Position numbers and translations under genes: made by a program. Below are positions 55,126 through 64,000 of a stretch of 64,000 nucleotides of DNA, in pieces. The stretch comes from Adiantum capillus-veneris (Eukaryota > Streptophyta > Polypodiopsida > Polypodiales > Pteridaceae). The DNA lies in contig CM043962.1 in assembly GCA_014529385.2 (NCBI GenBank), forward strand, positions 128,099,470 through 128,163,469, written 5' to 3'. The stretch's first letter is position 1, and the number at the start of each line of letters is the position of its first letter. The notes beneath the pieces were generated by a model. It made no database searches, was not told the origin of the DNA, and saw nothing but the letters and a program-made list of their open reading frames with translations.

Positions 55126-56241
55126 ACATGGATCGCGATCCATGTTGGACAACATTTTGAGAATCTGATGATACCATCTGGTAGGGTTCATCTAGATGGT
55201 GCCTTGGTCCAAAAATTTTGGGATTTGGATCATTGGTCTGGCACTTAGGCTAATTTTGGAAGTTCTCTGCAGAGTTAGAGAATTTTGGCATTTTGAAGTG
55301 GATTTTGGAATTTAAATGGATTGAAACTTCATGGCTTGGCTTTTTTGAACATACTAGATCAGATGGCATGGGTTTTTCTTTGATTGGGCAAAAAGGTACG
55401 GATCGCGATCCATGTTTAGATGAATTTTGATACAGTTTATTTACACATATGTTCCCAAAGGTCTTTCTAGTACACTAGTGAAATTTTTTCTGATTTGGAC
55501 ATGTTTTTCCTTAGTTTGCCCCATTTTCTAGTTTATGGCCATGTTTTTTCCGTCTTCACCATATCTGTTTCTTGGAACCATTTTTGGGCACATGCTTTGC
55601 CTGATATCTGTCATTGCCTCGATTCTCGATGATTTATACCAGTAGTTCACAGCTTTGCCTGGCTCCCTATCAAATCCACCAGAATTTGAATCCATTTGAG
55701 GAGACAAATTGATTCCATCAAATTTCACCGCTTTTCAAGTAATCTTTTGCTTGGTTTTGATCCTACAAACATCCTTAAATTACATTTCCTTGTTGATAGG
55801 ATTTGAGGAGAGTGTGAAGCCTCCCAACTGGCTTAAGCAGCAATTTAGAAACTCCTCAAGCACTTTGCTTTTAGCCCTACTCCATGAGTTTTGCTGGCAT
55901 CCTACCATTTGTCCTTTCCCTGAGTTTTTGTTGGAATCCTACCCTTTTTCCTTTGAAAATGGCCAAAAGACCATTTGCAGACTGAAGGTAGCAAACCAGG
56001 AAGATTTGATTATTTTAAGAGCAATTTTTGTGATTATTTTTGTAGCATCAGTCATATTTTTGCATTTTCCAGCTAGTGAACCACTCTTGCCCTGATTTTG
56101 GCAAAAAGGTACATGGGTCGCGATCCATGTTGGGACGCTTTGCAATTCCAGCTAGGGGAGGTTGTTCCTGGTCACCTATGGATGCTTCTGTTCAAATTTT
56201 TCTGATTTCAGGGTTTGAGGAACATGGATCGTGATCCATGT
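55126..56241. repeat. palindrome ACATGGATCGCGATCCATGT, four copies
   Basis: A perfect 20-bp palindrome lies at 55126-55145. Near copies are at 55398-55414 (TACGGATCGCGATCCATG), 56111-56130 (one mismatch) and 56222-56241 (one mismatch in the core). The surroundings are paired: GTTGTTCCTGG...GGGTTTGAGG precedes the first and fourth, GGCAAAAAGGTAC precedes the second and third, so a larger unit has been rearranged. They lie just upstream of the minus-strand retroelement ORF, possibly in its 5' region. Confidence 0.85.
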
Positions 56242-56536
56242 TCCACCACCTTTTGCTATTGTTTTTGTCCTGCCTAATTCTACCAGCTACTTGGGGTCTA
56301 TTGATGAAAGGTTTTTGGTTTTTGATGAGTTTTGAAGTCCCCCATTGGCCTTGTTAGTTTGCATATTTTGTGACTTTGTACGGCTCTAATCTATTGTTTT
56401 GGCAATGTTGATGCAGTATGGGACATACACACATGTTCTTGTAAGGTTAATGATCATACCTATCGAATCCAATGTAGTCAGAGCTACTGAGGTGGTTGCA
56501 TCGGGCAAAAACAAATCGAAAATCCTATGCTTCTGT

Positions 56537-56635
<99 letters not shown>

Positions 56636-57175
56636 AATGAGCTTATGTTTCCCCATTTGACTATATGTTCCTAATCTACCCGAAATGCCCCATTCATACT
56701 TACCTCCATTGAACATATCTTGTTGTTCATATCACCTACAGTTTGAACATTCTTCATACTGATATTCGGTTAACAAATGGTGTTCGATCTGCAATTTTGA
56801 TCCCTTAGAAGTTGGCTCAAAATCCATCTTGTACCGAATCTTTTCATATTTGTCATGTTTGAAGTCCTTGCTTTGAAGTTTCGGTGTTTGTTTTCAAAAG
56901 TCAATTCCAACTTTCCTGTTGATTATCTGTCATTTTTTGCTTTTTTGTAAAGGAAAATTATTTACAATTATTATTAGTTGGCCAAAAATTAGACAAAATT
57001 AGTGTAACCTCTCATACATACATATTCTTTACCTGGTATTGGATGGTGTCAGTATGGCTCATGATTATGCCGGCTAAGAGTTTATAAGGCTCTGAAAAGC
57101 TTGTTTTAAAGAAAAAGAAAAGAAAAGAAAAGAAATAATATGATAAAAATATATATAAAATGATAATCCTGCTGC
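55146..57175. other. non-coding DNA between two minus-strand elements
   Basis: Apart from the palindromes, a (CT)n block (56539-56628, about 45 units) is present and no coding region was recognised. On the minus strand TGGTATCATCAGATT at about 55173-55159 resembles a Met-tRNA primer site and could mark the 5' end of the retroelement internal region. The stretch left of the purine tract at 57177 would be the 3' LTR of the gypsy element; its other end was not found. Confidence 0.4.
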
Positions 57176-57176
57176 A

Positions 57177-57192
57177 TTTCCCCCCCTTCCTA
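57177..57192 (-). other. purine tract of the gypsy element
   Basis: On the minus strand TAGGAAGGGGGGGAAA is followed by TGCAGCAGG, a possible LTR start at 57176. The AGGAAGGGGGGG core is shared with the element at 49251-55090, so the two may be partners. Confidence 0.5.
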
Positions 57193-57299
57193 GAGTGAGT
57201 CGTCCCAGACGAACATGTGTTAGAGTGCATGGGAACAAAGTATGTTTCTATGCATAGCCGTATAGTGGCTCTATGATGTCGATGGAGGATATGCATGGG

Positions 57300-57879
57300 G
57301 AAACAAAATGTTATGGAAGAGAGGGATGTTGAACAATATGTTCAGTGGATGCTGGTGGCGAGGTCACATTGAAGTTGCATGGTCCGAACAGTAGTAATTG
57401 TAGAAGACACGCTCTGTGTTTGACTGCGACCTGCAAAAGTTGTGATGTTGTTGGTTGTTTTGATTGAGGGCTTTGTTTTGGTTGCCACTGAAATTGCTTG
57501 CTTGTGAATTCCCTAGAAGAGGCATTGTGTGATTTCGAGTTTGTTTTGGTTTCCATACCCACTTGACATCTTTTGGTTGTCGAGGTTGATATTGGATTGG
57601 CCTAGGTTGTTGGACAAAATTCGTGGGCAGTTTGGCGAGGTCGGATTTCTGTTGAGGCAATGTAGGCTAACTTGTATTGCTTTGTCGTTTTGGTATCCAC
57701 AATTTCTTCGGATTGGTTTGCATCATGGATTTTTTAATCCATACTTTCCTTACCACGGTTGGAAAATACCGTTGAACTGGTGCGTGTGGTGATGGTAGAG
57801 GTTCCCATACATGGTCTGTTTGTACAGAGGGCATGGCAAAAGATTGGTCCTCTTGTCTGAGCTGTAGGGTATTGTCCGG
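57300..57879 (-). pseudogene. Gln/Asn/Pro-rich tail region after the second protease
   Basis: After a stop at 57880 the minus strand continues as a low-complexity protein text (VQQPRPIQYQPRQPKDVKW, NKALNQNNQQHHNF) in frames of about 80-100 codons. Cys are few and no zinc knuckle or envelope-like feature is visible. It fills the space where chromodomain or extra ORFs sit in other gypsy lineages. It may be the C-terminus of the protease-bearing ORF read through a stop. Confidence 0.4.
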
Positions 57880-58194
57880 CTAGTTTGGCATGGCCTGATA
57901 AATGTGCATCCATGGCACTCCCATAATAACTATTTTGTTAAGATTCTGATTTTTGACCACATGAAATTGATGCGGATAAATTGTTCCATCAATAGTGATT
58001 GGTAATTTTATGTGTCCCAGACTATCCATTGTGCCTTTGTTTGCTACTTTGAACCCCATCTTGTTTGGCATTAGAGGTTCCCTTGTGAGTTTTTTGAAAG
58101 TCGAGTAGTTAACAACATTAGCTCTTGCCCCGGTGTCCACTAATGCTCCCTCGGTGGTGCCATCAGCAAGTTGTAAATTAATGCGTAGATCCAT
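57880..58194 (-). CDS. second retropepsin-like aspartic protease domain, downstream of integrase
   Basis: An intact frame of 104 codons from ATG 58194 reads LRINLQLADGTTEGALVDTGA and RANVVNYSTFKKL (catalytic Asp in VDTGA, then the hydrophobic strand), later IKLPITIDGTIYPHQFHVVK and KIVIMGVPWM, the equivalent of the I-[IL]-G motif that packs against the active site. About 100 residues is the normal retropepsin length. It is not the element's standard protease, which lies before RT at 62400-62800 and has lost its Asp. The frame upstream is closed by TGA 12 bases before the ATG, and the text before that is a highly charged linker from the integrase. Retropepsins dimerise and cleave Gag-Pol in the particle. 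It could be a replacement protease, or the start of a second polyprotein. Confidence 0.75.
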   Translation of the reverse strand: MDLRINLQLADGTTEGALVDTGARANVVNYSTFKKLTREPLMPNKMGFKVANKGTMDSLGHIKLPITIDGTIYPHQFHVVKNQNLNKIVIMGVPWMHIYQAMPN

Positions 58195-58490
58195 TCCACC
58201 TAATCATGTAGCCACCGTTTGTATGGATGTTATCGCAGTAGTATCGATACAATCGATCTGTTGTGCTTTTCTCTTAAAGTTTGCTTACTCCTTGCGCTTT
58301 AATATTTTTATTTTGACTTCCTGCTGTGCCTATTCCCGAATGTCATGTGCTTGACTTCTGCGCTGAGCAGCTACATGTTTTTTCTGAGCATATATCCAGC
58401 TATCGCTCTAATTCGGGTTTCATCTAATTGTTCCAGGGTGTCTAGTCTCTTCAAAAGCTCATGGCCCGTCCATCCTAATTGTGTTGCTAC
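58195..58490 (-). pseudogene. integrase C-terminal linker
   Basis: After TGA/TAG stops the integrase text continues as GWTGHELLKRLDTLEQLDET and RIRAIAGYMLRKNM, the helical stretch that follows the gypsy integrase core. The usual GPY segment is not seen; instead a lysine-rich charged stretch (VKIKILKRKE, NFKRKAQQIDCID) leads to the second protease. Confidence 0.55.
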
Positions 58491-59033
58491 TCATACGGTT
58501 TTGATTAAGGATTCCATGGGTACGATCGCATTAATCCCAAACACCAGGTTAAAGGGAGTCGTCCCGATGGAAGTTTTAAAAGTGACTCTGTAAGCCCATA
58601 ATGTTGTGTGTAGCTTTTGATCCCAATCATTTCTTGAGTCACTGACTATTTTGGTGAGTACAGTGCATAAGATTTTCTTGGTACTTTCTGCTTTCCCGTT
58701 AGCTTGTAGGTGATAGGGTGCTAATTTGCAATGGGCCACCATGAATTTGTCAAGGAGGCTTTCAATGATCTTGTTTAAAAAGTGTGTTCCCCTATCGCTC
58801 ACTATTTCTATGGGTAGACCATATCTTGTAAAGATATGTTCGAAAAGGAGCTGAGCTATAGTTCGTGCATCGTTTTTTTGGGTTGCCTTTGCTTCCGTCC
58901 ATTTCGTCATGTAGTCTATTGCTACTATGATGTATTGTGCATGCAACCTGTATCCCGGAGGTATGATGGGACCAATATAGTCAATGCCCCATTTGGCAAA
59001 AGCACGTACCCCCATCATTGGCCTTAATAGCAT
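58491..59033 (-). pseudogene. integrase catalytic core (rve)
   Basis: A frame of 180 codons carries the complete DDE core: Asp in WGIDYIGP, Asp in EIVSDRGTHF (after AIDYMTKWTEA), and Glu in ANGKAEST, 35 residues later as expected. It continues with LHTTLWAYRVTFKTSIGTTP and VFGINAIVP, the typical end. The enzyme inserts element DNA into chromosomes. The core itself is intact, but adjoining parts of the polyprotein are interrupted. Confidence 0.9.
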
Positions 59034-59200
59034 TTCATCTCTCCGTACGGGTGGTTTTGTGCGTTGACATTCATCACATCATTTGACATAGGTCTCTACA
59101 TCCATAAACAGGGTTGGCCACCATATGCCTGAGTGTAGCATGAGCTTTGCCGTTTTATCAGCAGAGAAATGCCCCCCTGGCTGTTCTAAGTGTGCTTTTT
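59034..59200 (-). pseudogene. integrase H2C2 zinc finger
   Basis: The minus-strand text AHLEQPGGHFSADKTAKLM, SGIWWPTLFMDV, YVK-stop-CDECQRTKPP contains the His pair, the WWP block and the CxxC of the zf-H2C2 integrase domain. The stop sits just before the CxxC. About 23 codons separate it from the core that follows. Confidence 0.85.
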
Positions 59201-60341
<1,141 letters not shown>

Positions 60342-61255
60342 CTACTTCAATTTATGGAAAGCTTGCTCACATTCTTCTGTCCATTCAGACTTAGTAATGA
60401 GAGTGTACAACGGCTTAGCTATAACACCATACATATATATGAAACACCTGTAGTACCCACAATGCTCCATAAATGTTTGCACTTCCTTCATTTTGGTTGG
60501 TCTCGGTAGTGCGGCAATTATTTGTACCTTTCCTTGATCAGTGAAAATTCTGTTTTTGGACACAATGTGGCCCAAAATTTTACCTTGTCTTACCATGAAG
60601 ACACATTTTTTGGGGTTTAAGCAAATACAATATGTTCTGCACTTTTTGAAGACTTTCCCGAGATGTGTTATGTGGTCACTTCTCCGTTGAGAATGAACAC
60701 AAAGATCATCCATGTATATCTCTAGAAATTGTCAAAGATATTCCTTGAATGCATGACTCATTAGTCTTTGGAAAGTAGCATGGGCATTGGTCAGGCCGAA
60801 AGGCATTACCCTGTATGCAAATATGCCCCACTCTGTTGCAAAAGCTATCTTATGTTGATCTTCTGCTTTAATTGTCAATTGGTTGTAGTCTAAGAACCCA
60901 TCCAGAAAACTATAGGCCTCTTTTCCCGCTACCCTCTCAATAACATGATCCGTTATTGGCAGTGGATAGTTGTCTCTGATGGTTGCAGCATTTACCTATT
61001 TGAGGTTTACACAGACATGCAATTTGCCATTCTTGTTGGGTACTACTACAATAGGGGACACCCAATCGGTGTGAACTCTGCATCCTTCAGTTTGTCTATC
61101 TCTTTCTTAATTTTCTTGGCAAAAGTCTCATTGTATGTGTAAGGATGTTGTTTGTGTGGTTCTGCGTCACTTTTAAGGGGTATCGTGTGCTGACAGATCT
61201 CAGGATCTATCCCCTTTAGATCTTTGTATGACCATGCAAATACATCTTTGTATTG
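60342..61255 (-). pseudogene. reverse transcriptase domain
   Basis: From the pre-RT end (KKEIDKLKDAEF) the frame slips near 61085, then continues SPIVVVPNKNGKLHVCVNLK, a TAG, then SFLDGF, DYNQLTIKAEDQHKIAF, FAYRVMPFGLTNAHATFQRL, a stop, LEIYMDDLCVHS (the catalytic YxDD) and LGHIVSKNRIFTD. All seven-block landmarks of gypsy RT can be followed, and the YMDD aspartates and the PFGL block are present. At least one frameshift and two stops break it. Confidence 0.9.
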
Positions 61256-62085
61256 TCAAAGCGTATCGACTAGAAGCCGCTCTTCTTCGTCAGTGAGGTC
61301 CGTGGCAATGTATGCCGGTTTAGGCTCCTCGTCTGGTTCTGTTAAGTTAATGCATTTGGCTTTTTCAGGCCCATCATATGAAGTTCCTGGTTCTTTGAGA
61401 TCTCGTTTGGGTTTCTGCACCACGATTTTCCTACCTTGAATAGTATACTTCTTATAGTGGGGAGGTGCATCAAATTTATCATCGTTTGATTCCTTGTCAG
61501 TTTCCATTTCTGTTGTCCAAACTTCCTTCAAAGCTTGTTTCAGTTCATTTTTTGCGCTCCATTTTGGACAGCTTCATCGATTTCTCGAAATTTCTCTCCT
61601 TTTTTGGTTTTTGTGTGTTCCTTCTTTTTTGCTTTTGTTTTGGTTGAGTCAGGTTTCATGTACGGTGTACCTCTTTCATATTCCGTCTTTGAGGAAATCA
61701 GTTGCTTCTACTAACCTTAGGTACCGCATTTTGTCGATTAACAGAGGTATTGAGTCTTCTCTTGTCTTGTTTTGTTTGTTTATGCGTTTATTCCGATATC
61801 TACACTGTCGTCGAGGATTCTGGTTCAGAAAATCATAGTAGATCACCCGTCGATCCTTCCGTTTGATGTTCTGACTTGAGCTACTAGACAGCTTGTCGTC
61901 TGTGTTGTCCTCTAACAGCTTATCCGTCGAGTCCTAGAAAGCTTCTTCATCCGTTTGTTCAAGGTCTCTTACTGGGATTTCATCCACTATGCATCGGCAA
62001 TTGGCAATCCACAGGGACTTCCCATTCTAATTTCGGATCTATGCTGACACCCATCATCTGAAATGGAATGATATCATATCCTTCC
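61256..62085 (-). pseudogene. protease to RT linker with pre-RT motif
   Basis: The 91-codon frame at 61531-61256 reads AYIATDLTDEEERLLVDTL and continues, across a stop, QYKDVFAWSYKDLKGIDP and EICQHTIPL. This is the conserved segment before RT in plant gypsy elements, where a Trp or Leu-Gln is expected at the stop. The part at 61532-62085 shows many stops and no clear motif. Confidence 0.75.
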
Positions 62086-62867
62086 TCATCGCAAAATTTT
62101 GGTGAGGGTCACCTCGTTTACACAAACATCAAGAGTGGCTAGTATCTGTTGCCATCCAAAAGGTTTGAACATCTCCTCTAGAAAAGGCTCTAGTACATAT
62201 GCCTCGTCTTGTGTAGTCCTATCAAGAACGCAATCTTCCTTTTTTAAATTTCCACCTTCGAACGCTTCTTCTGTCCAACGGTGAGCTTTGTTCTGCAGCC
62301 AAGCTGGTATTCCCCCTTCTTGGTCAATTGTGGAGTTTATTTCTTCTCCTGGGGTTCGTTCTACATCTCTATAACTATGATCTGTGACACTAATTTTTGT
62401 AGTGATCTCCTTGTTTCTTAGATAGATATAGTCGTATCTCCAATCTTGTACCATTTTGAGCTGACGCATGAATGGTCTGCCCAATATGATATTGAAATTG
62501 TTGCTCTCATCGAAATTCATAATCGCAATTCCGCAAGAGGTTACTACAATCTATTCCAGGATGCCAATTGGTCTCTCCCGATACCCATCTGCTAATTGAA
62601 GTTTCATTCTAGTCTTTTGAAGAGCAGGTTTCCCCATTTTTCCCACATTGCTTTGGTGGCTATGGCTATTCCAGCTCCACTATACAATATTGTTATCAAC
62701 TTAACCTCTTTGTACTCCACTGGCAAGGTGGTATTTCCTTCTTCACCTTCACAATAATCTCCTACCTTGTTCACTGGTACTGCCTCATGTTTAGCTTGTT
62801 TTGAGGGTTGTGTCTTCAGTGTTTTTGGAGAAGCATTGGGTGGCGGGATTACCAACCCTCTTTTTTC
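62086..62867 (-). pseudogene. first retropepsin (standard position), catalytic Asp lost
   Basis: Minus-strand text LPVEYKEVKLITILYSGAGI, AIATKAMWEKWG, then in the next frame GYRERPIGILE, stop, and NFDESNNFNIILGRPFMRQL, RYDYIYLRN. It matches the gypsy protease with its end motif I-L-G-R-P-F. At the active site DSGA reads YSGA: the catalytic Asp codon has become Tyr (a single base change GAT/GAC to TAT/TAC would do). A frameshift and a TAG also interrupt it. This protease would be inactive. Confidence 0.8.
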
Positions 62868-63362
62868 CTAATTTTTCCCGACCTCCTCCCAAAGATGCGG
62901 TCTTATTTGCAGTACCTCTGACAAAGTTAGCATACAATGGATAGGGGACGACATCAGATCATGAAGAGTTTTGGTATCCATCATCTTAGGATTGGCCTTC
63001 CATTGAGATGGTACTTTCTTCACCTCCAATCGGGTTTCATGGTTACCAATAAATGAAGGTAAAGTCTTCAATGACTACGGTTTGCTATCTTTTGATATCG
63101 TTGTACCTGCATCACCATACAGTGATTGGATGTCATTTGGGAGTGGTGGCAGTGGTGCTTGCAAATACATTCCATCTGTCATATTGGCTGCCACCCTCCT
63201 ATCCAATGGTGTTTCATTTACAGAATCTAGTTGGTCTTCCTTTTCAATTCCCCGCCCCTCTAACTCTTGAATTTTTTCACGGATTAATACCTCAGTTTTT
63301 GGAGCAATCAGAACTGGTGGTTCCATAAGCGCTTGAGCGGCTTGGATGAGCTCCTTGCACAT
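62868..63362 (-). pseudogene. gag-protease linker
   Basis: Two minus-strand frames (63362-63075 and 63071-62868) carry charged text ending in LHDLMSSPIHCMLTLSEVLQ, IRPHLWEEV, which recalls the P-I-x-I-T-L-x-E-V-L segment before gypsy proteases in plants. One stop separates them. Confidence 0.6.
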
Positions 63363-63364
63363 AT

Positions 63365-64000
63365 TTAGGCTCTCTTTTCATAGCCCGGATGAGGGTATCT
63401 TAACCACCTATCCTCTTGGGTTTGGTTAGGCTTGAGCCTTGCATCGTAAGCTTTTAAAATCGCATCCAAAGGTTCAAAAACCTTGTCCACCAAGATAGAT
63501 CCTCCCGATGGTATAGCCAATGGTTTTTCTACCTCACTCCTTTCCTTAAGGTCTTGTTCACTTCTCAATTGTTCCTCTGTTCGTAGTAATTTGGTTTCCA
63601 AAGCTATTTTTTCTTTTTCTCTTTTGGCTTTTATCTTGTCTTGTTTTGCCTTCCAGGATTTCCTAGGGGTTCGGACGAACAAATTTTCTATCTCGGTTTG
63701 ACTGGCTGGGGCATTCCTTGCAGCCTCATGTGCTTGGGCTCTCGTTACCGCATTTATCTGAATGGTTGGTTCTGTTTCTAATCCACTTGAGCTTGGCACA
63801 ATCCCAATCTTGTTCATGGTGGCTTTCCCTTTGTTGTCAGGGTTTTTTGGAGAGTGTGGAATGAGATGATCAGTTGTACATCCCTCACAGAATCCAAAAA
63901 GTTTAATCCGTTCTCCTTTGTTTGGACAAACCCTTGACCAATGATCACCGCTGCAATCTATCTCTCTATACATCTTTCTTTTCTGTCCTTTCTCTTTTCC
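63365..64000 (-). pseudogene. gag C-terminal part with degenerate zinc knuckles
   Basis: A minus-strand frame of about 200 codons starts at the window edge with IDCSGDHWSRVCPNKGER and FGFCEGCTTDHLIPHSP, two Cys/His clusters that resemble CCHC knuckles with altered spacing (CxxC then H, the last Cys replaced). A Lys/Glu-rich predicted coiled coil (KAKREKEKIALETKLLRTEE) follows, and it ends at TAG 63365. The capsid part lies outside the window. Confidence 0.6.

Noticed and set aside
55126-56241. CRISPR array
   Set aside because: Only four palindromes at irregular spacing, in a clearly plant genomic context with no cas genes.

Overview
The window looks like nuclear DNA of a land plant, and most likely one that still makes swimming sperm (fern, lycophyte or bryophyte). 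The pointers are an intact CLE signalling-peptide gene (plant specific); plant-type CACTA, hAT, Ty3/gypsy and copia-like elements; and a broken exon of a dynein heavy chain on the minus strand near 36.5-36.7 kb, a family lost from flowering plants and conifers but kept where sperm are flagellated. Long (CT)n, (GT)n and homopolymer tracts are frequent, and one 212-base assembly gap lies beside a 62-base C run. The lineage is an inference, not a proof.

Layout. 1-6.2 kb: microsatellites, a tandemly duplicated block carrying two N-terminal fragments of an HSPA12-like HSP70 pseudogene, then about 2 kb of nearly pure pyrimidine. 6.4-10.4 kb: a multi-exon CACTA/TNP2-type transposase (transposase-associated, TNP2, DUF4218 and DUF4216 parts), broken by stops in its first half. 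It is flanked by GCGGTAA-type motif clusters, and a small Harbinger-like MITE follows. 11.5-18 kb: degenerate DNA with a 57-bp near-perfect palindrome, a 41-bp tandem repeat and a ghost of an Arg/Asp-repeat coding region. 18-21.2 kb: a GC-rich, CT-rich upstream region leading to the CLE gene, the only convincing intact host gene. 21.2-25.6 kb: intergenic, with foldback elements and MITEs whose ends carry CACGTG.

25.57-38.67 kb is a nested structure. The outer element is a copia-like, non-coding LTR element on the minus strand with about 200-bp LTRs, a TGGTATCAGAGC primer site and a purine tract. It holds a minisatellite and the dynein fragment. Into the minisatellite a young 8-kb gag-only element (TR-GAG type, minus strand, 2.7-kb LTRs) has inserted, with a 4-bp target duplication that adjacent repeat units confirm.

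38.7-47.5 kb: two LINE zinc-finger remnants, a decayed hAT transposase and a decayed protein kinase. 47.4-53.3 kb is a tandem duplication with one breakpoint inside the kinase reading frame and the other inside an unusual minus-strand retroelement ORF that runs to about 55.1 kb. 55.1-56.2 kb repeats an 18-20-bp palindrome four times. 57.2-64 kb is a minus-strand Ty3/gypsy element cut by the window edge, in the order gag, protease, RT, RNase H, integrase. Its first protease has lost its catalytic Asp, a long (GT)n tract splits the RNase H tether, and a second retropepsin domain with an intact DTGA lies after the integrase.

Apart from the CLE gene, the window is a layered graveyard of mobile elements with captured or decayed host exons. 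The items most worth following are the post-integrase second retropepsin, the nested gag-only element, the CLE gene, the dynein and HSPA12 fragments, and the tandem duplication.
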